Assembly (NCBI GenBank): GCA_016200495.1
Contig: JACQES010000139.1
Location: forward strand, 1 to 38,269
Length of the DNA: 38,269 nt
Source of the DNA: Gemmatimonadota bacterium
Lineage (GTDB): Bacteria; Gemmatimonadota; Gemmatimonadetes; Gemmatimonadales; Gemmatimonadaceae
Direction of reading: 5' to 3'
The first letter of the stretch is position 1; every line of letters begins with the position of its first letter. The notes under the pieces were generated by a model that saw only the letters and a list, made by a program, of their open reading frames with translations, was not told the origin of the DNA and made no database searches. Position numbers and translations under genes: made by a program. Of this stretch, positions 24,089-31,590 are shown one piece after another.

Positions 24089-24805
24089 ATGCGGAAGCTC
24101 CTCCTCCCCCTCGCCTCGTGCCTCCTCGCCGCCTGCTGGGCCGGCGGCGTGCCGCGCGTGGCGCCCGAGGGCGCGCCCTCCGATGGCGGCGCGCGCGTGA
24201 CGGCGCGCAGCGAGCCGCGCCCGGTCGCGCAGTCGCGCGACGTCCGCCGCTCCGGCTCCGCGATGCCGGCCGCGCCGTCGCACGGGCCCTCCTCCGGGGA
24301 TCCCGAGGCGGCCACGGCGGCCAACGCCGCGCGCGGCGCCACCGAGATCGAGGCGCTCAAGGAGATGGAGCTCATGGTGCCCGTGGACGGCATCGCCCCC
24401 GCGCAGATCCCGGATACCTACTGGTCGAAGCGCGATAACGGTCGGCTTCACCGCGCGGCGGACATCATGGCCCCCAAGGGCACCCCCGTCGTCGCACCAT
24501 CCGAAGGGATCGTCCTCAAGGTCGGCCGCAACCAGACCGGCGGCATCGTCGTGTACACCACCGACACCGAGCGCCGCTTCGTCTTCTATCACGCGCACCT
24601 CGACCGGATCGCCGACGGCCTCGCCGATGGCGCGACCCTTCGCCAGGGCGACCTCCTCGGCTACGTCGGCACCACCGGCAACGCACCGCCCAACGCGCCG
24701 CACCTCCATTTCCAGGTGATGCGCATGCCCGCCGATGGCCGCTACTGGGAAGGGATGCCGGTGGACGTACGCCCCTTCCTGCTCAAGCCCGGTCGCGCCC
24801 GCTAG
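24089..24805 (+). CDS. M23 family metallopeptidase lipoprotein
   Basis: A 238-residue protein with a lipoprotein signal (MRKLLLPLASCLLAAC; the lipidated Cys is near residue 15), a disordered Pro/Ala/Ser linker (about 20-85) and a C-terminal LytM/M23 domain (about 110-230). Zinc-binding pattern: H-x3-D in LHRAADIMAPKGTPVVAP, a His in VFYHAHLD, and the HLHF motif in NAPPNAPHLHFQV. It should cleave or bind peptidoglycan cross-bridges from an outer-membrane anchor. ATG 24089 has AGGG immediately upstream; an in-frame GTG at 24086 would add one residue. The gene is followed closely by yhbY. Confidence 0.93.
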   Translation: MRKLLLPLASCLLAACWAGGVPRVAPEGAPSDGGARVTARSEPRPVAQSRDVRRSGSAMPAAPSHGPSSGDPEAATAANAARGATEIEALKEMELMVPVDGIAPAQIPDTYWSKRDNGRLHRAADIMAPKGTPVVAPSEGIVLKVGRNQTGGIVVYTTDTERRFVFYHAHLDRIADGLADGATLRQGDLLGYVGTTGNAPPNAPHLHFQVMRMPADGRYWEGMPVDVRPFLLKPGRAR

Positions 24806-24815
24806 GGCGCCCGTC

Positions 24816-25127
24816 ATGCCGCTCACGTCGAAGCAGCGCGCGGAACTCCGCGCCGAAGCGCATCACCTGAGCCCGCTCGTGCACGTCGGGCACCACGGCG
24901 CCAACGACGCGCTCCTCCAGTCGCTCGACGACGTGCTGCGCACGCACGAGCTCGTGAAGCTCGCCTTCACCAAGGGCGCCGACGAGAAGCCCAAGGCGAT
25001 CATCGCCGACATCGCCGCCAAGGTGAACGCCGAAGTCGTGCAGGTCATCGGCCGCACCGCGACGCTCTACCGCTGGAACCCCGACCTCAAGCGGAAGAAG
25101 GACGACCCGCCGCCCTGGCGGGGCTGA
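24816..25127 (+). CDS. yhbY: YhbY family RNA-binding protein
   Basis: A 103-residue CRM-domain protein: LTSKQRAELRAEAHHLSPLV, HVGHHGANDALLQSLDDVL, ELVKLAF and VVQVIGRTATLYR. The GxxG-like HVGHHGAND loop and the IGRTATLYR end are the family signature. YhbY binds the pre-50S ribosomal subunit and takes part in ribosome assembly; it acts in the cytoplasm. The start ATG 24816 is where the CRM fold begins, 10 bases after the stop of the M23 peptidase gene, so the two are likely co-transcribed. The basic C-terminal tail (LKRKKDDPPPW) is variable in the family. Confidence 0.95.
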   Translation: MPLTSKQRAELRAEAHHLSPLVHVGHHGANDALLQSLDDVLRTHELVKLAFTKGADEKPKAIIADIAAKVNAEVVQVIGRTATLYRWNPDLKRKKDDPPPWRG

Positions 25128-25131
25128 GCGC

Positions 25132-25153
25132 GCGGCGCGCGACGGCGCGCCGC
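25132..25153. terminator. Bidirectional hairpin between convergent genes
   Basis: GCGGCGCGC (25132-25140) pairs perfectly with GCGCGCCGC (25145-25153) around a 4-base loop, just after the yhbY stop (25127) and touching the stop of the convergent lipoprotein gene. No T-run. Confidence 0.5.
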
Positions 25154-25893
25154 TACAACGTCGCGAACCAGTTCATCACGACCAGCGGCAACCCGCTGAA
25201 CGACACGGGGCGCACGACGACGCGGGCATTCCGCCCCGGGCTGATCCCCGCGATCTCGAAGGTGCCGTCGAGCGTGCCCAACGCGTGCGTGCAGATGTCG
25301 CCGAACGTGCTGCCGGGAATCAGGCAGAGCGTCGAGACCCCCGAGTCCCATCGGCTCGCCGAGAAGGAGCCGCTGTCGGCCTGGAAGCGCGCGTCCACCT
25401 TGAGGTTCGCCAGCGACGCGAACCCCGCGTGGCCATCCAGCGTCTTCGTGATCCCGGTCCCCTGGAGCCAGAGCAGCGAGTCGGCGTGCAGCGACACCAC
25501 CATCACGCGGTCGACCGTGCCCGTCTCCGGGTGAAAGCCGTCCCAGCCGATCACGGAGAGCATCGCGAACTTCGACGAGGTGGCGAACCCGGAGCTCAGC
25601 ACCTTGATGTTCATCAGCACCGCGACCGCCTTGTAGCGGCCCCCGAGCGGGGCCTGCGCGGCGGGGGTCGTGATGACCGAATCCAGCTGGATTTCGCCGG
25701 CCGTCTCCGCGTACTGGAGCGCGGCGGCTGCCGTGTACGGGCCGGGATCTCCCCCGATCGAGGCGGAGAGGGTGTTGATCACGGCCTCGAGCTCGCCGCG
25801 CGCGAACGGCGTGGGCGAGGGCGCGGTCGGGTCCCAGCAGCTAGCGAGCGATGCCGCGGCGATCGTCACGGCCAGGCGTGCGCGCAGGGTCAT
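25153..25893 (-). CDS. Lipoprotein of unknown function
   Basis: A 246-residue predicted lipoprotein: the signal sequence ends in SLASC followed by WDPTAPSPTPF. The mature part is mostly predicted beta strand (GGRYKAVAVLMNIKVLSSGF, VDRVMVVSLHADSLLWLQGTG, NARVVVRPVSFSGLPLVVMNW) with two Cys (LCLIPGSTFGDIC) that could form a disulfide. ATG 25893 has a strong GGAGG site 5 bases upstream and gives the lipobox; the frame continues upstream without signal-like sequence. A TAACGT box at 25941-25946 (minus strand) may be its -10. I do not recognise the family. Confidence 0.85.
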   Translation of the reverse strand: MTLRARLAVTIAAASLASCWDPTAPSPTPFARGELEAVINTLSASIGGDPGPYTAAAALQYAETAGEIQLDSVITTPAAQAPLGGRYKAVAVLMNIKVLSSGFATSSKFAMLSVIGWDGFHPETGTVDRVMVVSLHADSLLWLQGTGITKTLDGHAGFASLANLKVDARFQADSGSFSASRWDSGVSTLCLIPGSTFGDICTHALGTLDGTFEIAGISPGRNARVVVRPVSFSGLPLVVMNWFATL

Positions 25894-26047
25894 CGGGCCT
25901 CCGAGGTTCGGCGGGGGGACGCTCGTGCCTCCCACCACGGACGTTAGGGCGCCCGTGGGCATGGCTCCACGTCCCCTTACACGGCTCGGCGGAGTCGGAT
26001 CCGCAATGGCGTGGTAGCGCCCCTCGCGACCCCCCTGCCGTCGGCGC

Positions 26048-28432
26048 TCAGCGAGGAGCGAGGCCGAGCATCCGCCATGGCGTCAGGGGGATTTCCAGCG
26101 GCTCCGCGCCGAGCGCATCCGCCACCGCGTTCGCGATCGCCGGCGCCGTCGGGATGATCGGCGGCTCCGCGAGCCCGCGCGCGCCGACGTGGTTGGCCGT
26201 CGCGTCCGCGCCGCCCACGCAGAAGGCCTCGATCACCGGCGCGTCCACCATCGTCGGCACCTTGTAGTCGTGCAGCGACGGGTTGAGTGGCAACCCCAGC
26301 GACGCGTCGAGCACGCGCTCCTCGAACAGCGCGTAGCCCAGCCCCTGCAGGATCCCGCCCTCCAGCTGCGACTCGGCCAGCGTCGGGTTGAGGACGCGCC
26401 CGCAGTCGTGCGCGGCCACGATCCGCAGCACGCGCACCACGCCGGTGTCCACGTCCACCTCGACCTCCGCGAACTGCGCGCCGAACGAGAAGATCCCCGT
26501 CTTCGGCACGTTGGGCCCGCGCGACCCGCGCCCGATGATGCACACCTCGCCGAGCTTCTTCGCCACGGCGGCGTAGGTCATCGTCTGGTCGGTCGCGCTC
26601 GAGCGGATCGTGCCCGCGCTCGCGCTCAGGCTCTCGGGCGCCACGCCCAGCATCTCCGCCGCCGCCTCGAACAGCTGCGCGCGCGCATCCTCCGCCGCCA
26701 TGCGCACCGCGGGGGCGACGCTGGGCGTCGTCATCGAGCCCCACGAGTTGCCCGTGTACGGCAACCGCTCCGTGTCGCCGATGACGCACCGCACCTGCGC
26801 CAGCGTCATGCCGAGCGCCTCGGCCGCCACCTGCGCGAACACCGTGCGCGCGCCGGTGCCCAGGTCCTGCGTGCCCGTGAGCACCGTCGCGGTGCCGTCG
26901 GCGTTGAGCCGCACCAGCGCGTACGCGGGCGGGCCCCCACCGGTGCCCCAGCACTGCGCCGCCACGCCGATGCCGCGGCGCACGCGACGGCCGTCGACGA
27001 CGGCTTCGCGCGCGAGCGATGCGGACGCACCGCGTGACACACGCGCGTCGCGTGCGACAGCCGCGCGAGCGTCGCCGCCCGCGAGCGCCGCGCGCCGTTC
27101 GCTCCACCCGAACCGCCGCGCCCCCTCCTCGTAGCAGCGCAGCAACCCGTTGCCCGACCACGGCCGCTGCTTCTCCTCGTCCTTCTTGGCGAAGTTCTTC
27201 ACGCGGAGCGCCACCGGATCCATGCCGAGCTTCCGCGCGAGCAGGTCCATCGCGCGCTCGAGCCCGAACGCCCCCTCGGCGTGCCCCGGCGCGCGGAAGG
27301 CCTGCATCGCGCTCGTGTTCACGAGGGCGAACGCCTCCGTCGTGTGCACGTTCGGACACGAGTAGAGCTCGTGATAGATCTTGGCCGGCCCGCCTTCCCA
27401 GCCCATCACGCCGAGCGGGATCTCGGCTTCGCACCGGATCGCGGTGAGGCGCCCGTCGCGGCGCGCGCCGAGCGTGATGCGCTGGAGCGAGGCCGGCCGG
27501 TTGCCCGTGTCGAGTTGCTCGCCCTCGCGGTCCACGAGGCAACGCACCGGCAGCTGCAGCCGCCGCGCGAGGAAGGCGGCCGCGTAGGTGTGCGGACCGG
27601 CCGCGTTCTTGGCGCCGAATCCGCCGCCCATGAAGTCGCAGAGCACGCGCACGTGCGTGTGCGGCAGCCTGAACGCGGCGGCCAGGTTCGCGCGCACGCG
27701 GAACACCCCCTGCGTGCTCTCCCACACCACCAGGCGGTCGCCCTCCCACTCGGCCACCGCGCCGTGCGGCTCGAGCGCGGAGTGGAGCGCGCACGGCGTG
27801 CGCACCGTGAGCGACACGGTGACCTGGGCCTTGGCGAGCCCCGCCGCGATGTCGCCGCGCGACTCGACGAGCGGCGAGTTGAGCGCGAGGTTGCTCCCGC
27901 TCCCCTTCACCGAGGGGGCGCCCGGCGCGACCGAGGCGTCGTACGTGACCACGAACGGCGCCGGTGCCACGCTCACGCGGACCGCGGCCGCCGCCGCGCG
28001 CGCCGCGCCCAGCGTCTCCGCGCACACCGCAGCCACCGGCTGGCCGCTGTAGCGGATCGTGCGCTCGAACAGCTTGGCGCCGCCGCTCGCCAGCTGGCCC
28101 GCGACCTCGTCGGCGGTGATCACGTCGAGCACGCCGCGCATGGCGCGCGCGACCGAGGCATCGACCGTGGCGACGCCGGCGGCCGCGTGCGCGCGCACGA
28201 GGACGGCGTGCAGCATGCCGGGGCGCGCGATGTCGGCGGTGTAGCGGGCGCGGCCGGTGGTCTTCTCGAGCGCGTCCACGCGCGGCGCGCGCTGCCCGAC
28301 GATCGTGAGCGCGGCGTCGTCGCCCCATGGGGCGACGTCGAAGGCCGGCATCTCGACGACCTTCACCTCCTCGCGCCCCTCGACCTCGACCGTGGTCGTG
28401 ATGAAGCGCCGCCCCTTCCTGGCGCGGGCCAT
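26048..28432 (-). CDS. Xanthine dehydrogenase family molybdopterin-binding subunit
   Basis: A 794-residue large subunit of a molybdenum hydroxylase. Family features in order: RAPRVDALEKTTGRARYTADI, LHAVLVRAHAAAGVAT, LEPHGAVAEWEGDRLVVWESTQGVF, DFMGGGFGAKN, FRAPGHAEGAFGLERAMDLLARKL, GTQDLGTGARTVFAQVAAEALG, EVEVDVDTGVVRVLRIVAAHDCGRVLNP, and near the C terminus HVGARGLAEPPIIPTAPAIA, where the Glu corresponds to the catalytic base. It binds the molybdopterin cytosine dinucleotide cofactor and hydroxylates an aromatic or aldehyde substrate, which cannot be named. It is paired with the small 2Fe-2S subunit; no FAD subunit is nearby. The start could be ATG 28432 (GGAGG 9 bases upstream) or 28468. Confidence 0.95.
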   Translation of the reverse strand: MARARKGRRFITTTVEVEGREEVKVVEMPAFDVAPWGDDAALTIVGQRAPRVDALEKTTGRARYTADIARPGMLHAVLVRAHAAAGVATVDASVARAMRGVLDVITADEVAGQLASGGAKLFERTIRYSGQPVAAVCAETLGAARAAAAAVRVSVAPAPFVVTYDASVAPGAPSVKGSGSNLALNSPLVESRGDIAAGLAKAQVTVSLTVRTPCALHSALEPHGAVAEWEGDRLVVWESTQGVFRVRANLAAAFRLPHTHVRVLCDFMGGGFGAKNAAGPHTYAAAFLARRLQLPVRCLVDREGEQLDTGNRPASLQRITLGARRDGRLTAIRCEAEIPLGVMGWEGGPAKIYHELYSCPNVHTTEAFALVNTSAMQAFRAPGHAEGAFGLERAMDLLARKLGMDPVALRVKNFAKKDEEKQRPWSGNGLLRCYEEGARRFGWSERRAALAGGDARAAVARDARVSRGASASLAREAVVDGRRVRRGIGVAAQCWGTGGGPPAYALVRLNADGTATVLTGTQDLGTGARTVFAQVAAEALGMTLAQVRCVIGDTERLPYTGNSWGSMTTPSVAPAVRMAAEDARAQLFEAAAEMLGVAPESLSASAGTIRSSATDQTMTYAAVAKKLGEVCIIGRGSRGPNVPKTGIFSFGAQFAEVEVDVDTGVVRVLRIVAAHDCGRVLNPTLAESQLEGGILQGLGYALFEERVLDASLGLPLNPSLHDYKVPTMVDAPVIEAFCVGGADATANHVGARGLAEPPIIPTAPAIANAVADALGAEPLEIPLTPWRMLGLAPR

Positions 28433-28491
28433 CAGCGGACGCCTCCGCGCGTCTGGCGGGCGGCGCACGAGGCGCAGGCGAGCTTCATCAT
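28432..28491 (-). CDS. Possible 19-residue coupling ORF
   Basis: A tiny frame, MMKLACASCAARQTRGGVR, starts at ATG 28491 overlapping the small-subunit stop (ATGA) and ends at TGA 28432-28434, overlapping the large-subunit ATG by one base (TGATG). The exact stop/start overlaps on both sides suggest that it carries ribosomes across the gap, whether or not the peptide (with a CxxC) has a job. It may also be chance. Confidence 0.35.
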   Translation of the reverse strand: MMKLACASCAARQTRGGVR

Positions 28492-28967
28492 CGCGCCCCC
28501 TCCGGCAACGCGCCGTATTCCCCCCGCGCCACCGCCAGGATGGCCGCGATGATCTTCGGGTAGGTGCCGCACCGGCACAGGTTGCCCACCATCGCCTCGC
28601 GGATTTCCGCTTCGCTCGGATTCGCGTTCTGCGCGAGCAGCGCCGCGGCGCTCACCACCTGGCCCGGCGTGCAGAAGCCGCACTGCGTCGCGTCGAGTGC
28701 GGCGAAGGCGATCTGCAGCGGATGCGGCGCGGCGGGGGACCCGAGCCCCTCGATCGTGGTGATCTTCGCGTCGTCCACGGCACCCACGAGGGTCAGGCAG
28801 GCGTACTCGGGGCGCCCGTCCACGAGCACGGTGCAGGCACCGCACTCCCCGTGGCCGCACCCTTCCTTGGTGCCGGTGAGCGCGAGCTGCTCGCGCAGCA
28901 CGGTGAGCAGCGAGGCGTGGCCGGGGGCGTGGACCTCGCGCGCGCGGCCGTTGACGTGCAGGTGCAT
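28488..28967 (-). CDS. (2Fe-2S)-binding small subunit of molybdenum hydroxylase
   Basis: A 159-residue small subunit with two [2Fe-2S] clusters. The N-terminal plant-type cluster uses C37, C42, C45 and C57 (GCGHGECGACTVLVDG, YACLTL); the C-terminal cluster uses C96, C99, C131 and C133 (QCGFCTPG, GNLCRCGTYPKI). It passes electrons from the molybdenum centre of the large subunit, encoded next on the same strand. Length and spacing are normal for the CoxS/IorA group. ATG 28967 lies 6 bases after TAGATT, implying a leaderless message. Confidence 0.96.
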   Translation of the reverse strand: MHLHVNGRAREVHAPGHASLLTVLREQLALTGTKEGCGHGECGACTVLVDGRPEYACLTLVGAVDDAKITTIEGLGSPAAPHPLQIAFAALDATQCGFCTPGQVVSAAALLAQNANPSEAEIREAMVGNLCRCGTYPKIIAAILAVARGEYGALPEGAR

Positions 28968-28973
28968 GGCGAG

Positions 28974-28979
28974 AATCTA
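28974..28979 (-). promoter_or_regulatory. TAGATT -10-like box, probable leaderless promoter
   Basis: On the minus strand TAGATT is followed by 6 bases and then the ATG of the small-subunit gene. Transcription would start at the start codon of the two-subunit operon. Confidence 0.45.
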
Positions 28980-29093
28980 CGCGCGCGATCCGGCGACGTC
29001 GGGTCCCGGCGCGGGCCGACACGAGGATGCCGCCGCGCGTGCCGGCGGCCGGCCTTCGCGGGCGCGCGCACCCATCGCGGGTACACAACGCAA

Positions 29094-29117
29094 ACGGCCG
29101 CCCGTGCAGGCGGCCGT
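29094..29117 (-). terminator. Terminator of the acetyltransferase gene
   Basis: ACGGCCGCC (29094-29102) pairs perfectly with GGCGGCCGT (29109-29117), loop 6 bases, 23 bases after the acetyltransferase stop. On the minus strand it is followed by TTGCGTTGTGT, a broken T-rich tail. Confidence 0.65.
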
Positions 29118-29140
29118 GGGTCGTGCCAGGTCGGGCTCGC

Positions 29141-29599
29141 CTACGCGAGCACCTTCCGGAAGCAGCGCTTGGGCAGCACGTCCACCCCTTCACGCTTGAG
29201 CCGCGCCCACTGGGCGAGCTTCTCGGGGTAGGCGTTCACGTCGGCCAGCTCGTAGCCGAGCGCGCCGAAGAAGCCGTCCTGCAGCGAGAGCGCGAACAGC
29301 TCCTGGTACTGCCGCGTGGCGGCCACGGCCTCGACCCCCTGCACGACGAGCGAGCCGAGCCCCTTGCCGTGCTGCGACGGCGCGACGGCCACCGACGCGA
29401 CCTCGGCGAGCGAGGGCGAATACTCGGTGAGCGAGGCGCAGGCGAGCACGTGGCCCATCGCATCGGCCGCCACCACGTAGTGGTCGAGCTCGCGCGCGAC
29501 CTGCGCGGCCGAGCGCGGCAGCATCAGCCCCGCGGGCGCGAAGGTGCCCACCAGGTCCACGATCTGCTCGACGTCCGAGGCGTGCGCGGCGCGCACCAT
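29141..29599 (-). CDS. GNAT acetyltransferase, ArgA-like (N-acetylglutamate synthase type)
   Basis: A 152-residue single GNAT domain. It begins MVRAAHASDVEQIVDLV and has LMLPRSAAQVAREL, YVVAADAMGHVLACASL, the acetyl-CoA site VASVAVAPSQHGKGLGSLVVQGV, FALSLQDGFFGALGYEL and a C-terminal LPKRCFRKVLA. LMLPRS and the FF..LGY..V segment are typical of the short ArgA group, which makes N-acetylglutamate, the first step of arginine synthesis; assignment to that reaction is likely but not certain. No arginine gene is adjacent. ATG 29599 matches the family start, but a GTG at 29701 sits 6 bases after TATGCT and would add 34 low-complexity residues. Confidence 0.88.
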   Translation of the reverse strand: MVRAAHASDVEQIVDLVGTFAPAGLMLPRSAAQVARELDHYVVAADAMGHVLACASLTEYSPSLAEVASVAVAPSQHGKGLGSLVVQGVEAVAATRQYQELFALSLQDGFFGALGYELADVNAYPEKLAQWARLKREGVDVLPKRCFRKVLA

Positions 29600-29707
29600 C
29601 GGATACTGCGCGTCGAACAGCGCGAGCGTCGGCGGCCGGCGGCGCCAGGGGGCGCGTGCCGGGACGATGGCGGTGGGGGTTGCGAGCGCGAGATTATGCA
29701 CGACAGA

Positions 29708-29713
29708 AGCATA
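29708..29713 (-). promoter_or_regulatory. TATGCT -10-like box upstream of the acetyltransferase
   Basis: It lies in an unusually AT-rich stretch on the minus strand (CATATTTATGCTTCTG). It is followed after 6 bases by an in-frame GTG (29701), so transcription probably starts there; whether translation does too is unclear. Confidence 0.45.
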
Positions 29714-29829
29714 AATATGCTGGTCGGGACACGCAAGGGGGTGGGAACGGGACCCCCCGGGACCGGGGTAGCAGGGCGGTCCCGCACCGGGACGCCCGGC
29801 CGGGCGCAACGCCAAGGGCCCGGCCCCGT

Positions 29830-29835
29830 TAGCTT
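29830..29835 (+). promoter_or_regulatory. TAGCTT -10-like box before the FKBP gene
   Basis: TAGCTT ends 9 bases before ATG 29845. No Shine-Dalgarno sequence is present in between, fitting a leaderless or nearly leaderless message. Confidence 0.4.
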
Positions 29836-29844
29836 ACCTGCCGC

Positions 29845-30354
29845 ATGTCCATCACCTCCCGCTCCAGCCTGCGCCTCCGGGTCGCCGCCATCGCCATCGG
29901 GGCCGCCTCGGCGATCCTCGTCGCCTGTGAGAATCCCGCCGCCGGCAACCAGGCCGCGCAGACCGATCCGCTGACGGCGCAGTACGACTCGTCGCTGCAC
30001 ATCGACATCACCCAGTACGCGGTTACGACCAACGGCGCCTTCACCAAGGACTCGGTCGTCGGCGGCGGCAACGTGGTGGCGACCGGCAAGACGATCTCGC
30101 TCCGCTACGTGGGTCGCCTGATCGACGGCACGATCTTCGACCAGGACACGGCGACGGGGGCCCCGGTGCTCTCCTTCACGGTGGGCGCGGGCACCGTGAT
30201 CAAGGGGTTCGACGAAGGGGTGGTCGGGATGCGCGTCGGGGGCAAGCGCGTCATCATCGTGCCGCCCAAGATCGGCTACGGAGCCACGCCCCGCGCGGGG
30301 ATTCCGGGCAACTCGATCCTCATCTTCAGCATCAGCCTGACCTCGTCGAACTGA
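29845..30354 (+). CDS. FKBP-type peptidyl-prolyl isomerase lipoprotein
   Basis: A 169-residue protein. The signal peptide ends in the lipobox ILVAC followed by ENPAAGNQ, so it is probably anchored in the periplasm. A linker (about 30-70) leads to one FKBP domain (about 75-168): ISLRYVGRLIDGTIFDQD, FTVGAGTVIKGFDEGVVGMRVGGKR, VPPKIGYGATP and IPGNSILIFSISL. The active-site residues Tyr, Phe/Asp, Val-Ile and Tyr of GYG are present. It speeds proline isomerisation during folding of exported proteins. A hairpin overlaps and follows the stop. It has its own likely promoter. Confidence 0.94.
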   Translation: MSITSRSSLRLRVAAIAIGAASAILVACENPAAGNQAAQTDPLTAQYDSSLHIDITQYAVTTNGAFTKDSVVGGGNVVATGKTISLRYVGRLIDGTIFDQDTATGAPVLSFTVGAGTVIKGFDEGVVGMRVGGKRVIIVPPKIGYGATPRAGIPGNSILIFSISLTSSN

Positions 30355-30384
30355 CGCGGGGCGCGGGGTTCACCCCCCCGTCAG
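30351..30384 (+). terminator. Hairpin after the FKBP gene
   Basis: CTGACG (30351-30356, including the stop codon) pairs with CGTCAG (30379-30384), with an inner GGGG/CCCC pairing after one mismatch. No T-run. It separates the FKBP gene from the ferredoxin promoter. Confidence 0.4.
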
Positions 30385-30391
30385 GCCGGGC

Positions 30392-30397
30392 TATCTT
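30392..30397 (+). promoter_or_regulatory. TATCTT -10-like box for ferredoxin
   Basis: TATCTT lies 59 bases upstream of the ferredoxin ATG, immediately after the FKBP hairpin; it would give a leader of about 50 bases. Confidence 0.35.
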
Positions 30398-30456
30398 CCT
30401 CGGCTCTCGGGCCGCCGCGGCGCGGCCCCTCCGATCTCTTCCGACTCACGCGTTCC

Positions 30457-30720
<264 letters not shown>

Positions 30721-30730
30721 GCCGGACCGT

Positions 30731-30764
30731 GGCGTTCCCCGCCGACGATCATCCGGGGAACGCC
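30731..30764 (+). terminator. Hairpin between ferredoxin and HAD genes
   Basis: GGCGTTCCCC (30731-30740) pairs perfectly with GGGGAACGCC (30755-30764), loop 14 bases, 10 bases after the ferredoxin stop. No T-run; it may terminate or only partly reduce transcription into the HAD gene. Confidence 0.5.
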
Positions 30765-30790
30765 GGCCCCACCGCACGGGACGTGCGCGC

Positions 30791-31522
30791 ATGACCGCCC
30801 CGCTGCGCGCCGTCACCTTCGACTACTGGGACACCCTCGTCGAGGGGACCGTCGAGCGCGAGCGCACGCAGATGCGCCGCGCCGCCTTCCGCGAGCTGCT
30901 CCACGACCTCGGCCATCCCGCCACCGAGGACGAGGTGGCGGCGCTCCACCGCGAGGTGGCCCGCGACCTGGACCGCTGGTGGCGCGACGAGCATCGCGGC
31001 TACACGACCGAGGAAGCGGTCACGCACCTCCTCGCCAAGCGCGACATCGGACTTCCGCACGACGACCCGCGCGTGAAGCGCGCCGCGCAGGCGATCGACG
31101 AGGCGCTGATGGTGCACCCGCCCGAGCTGCTGCCCGGCGCGGCGGACGTCCTCGAGCGGCTCGCCGTGCGGTTCCGCCTCGCGATCGTGAGCGACACCGG
31201 GATCGCGAGCGGCCGCGCGCAGGACCGCGTGCTCGACCTCCGCAACATCCGCCGGCTCTTTGTCGCCACCGTCTATTCGGCCGACATCGGCTGGGCCAAG
31301 CCGCGCCCCGAGATCTTCCGCGCCGCGCTCACCGCGCTCGCGGTGCCGCCGGCCGAGGCGCTCCACGTGGGCGACATCGAGCGTACCGACATCGTGGGCG
31401 CGATCGGGATGGGCATGCGCGCCATCCGCGCCGACATCGTGCGGTCGTCAGGGTCGAGCGACGCCGAGCTGGTCGGCACCACGCTCCACGAGATCGCCGA
31501 CTACCTGCTCGCGCAGGACTGA
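30791..31522 (+). CDS. HAD family hydrolase
   Basis: A 243-residue HAD-superfamily enzyme with an inserted helical cap (about 20-105). Motif I is FDYWDTL with nucleophile D11 and T15. The residue two after the nucleophile is Trp13, not Asp as in ordinary phosphatases; this is also so in haloacid-dehalogenase-like members. Motif II is IVSDTG, motif III Lys is in WAKPRPEIF, and motif IV is HVGDIERTDIVGA. The substrate is unknown; a small phosphate ester or haloacid-type substrate is possible. It lies 70 bases after ferredoxin, with a hairpin in between. Confidence 0.9.
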   Translation: MTAPLRAVTFDYWDTLVEGTVERERTQMRRAAFRELLHDLGHPATEDEVAALHREVARDLDRWWRDEHRGYTTEEAVTHLLAKRDIGLPHDDPRVKRAAQAIDEALMVHPPELLPGAADVLERLAVRFRLAIVSDTGIASGRAQDRVLDLRNIRRLFVATVYSADIGWAKPRPEIFRAALTALAVPPAEALHVGDIERTDIVGAIGMGMRAIRADIVRSSGSSDAELVGTTLHEIADYLLAQD

Positions 31523-31590
31523 GCGCGCGTCGCGCGGCCCGGGCGCGATCAGGCCGTCGCTCGAGAACGCCCCGGGACCGCGCGCCGCGC

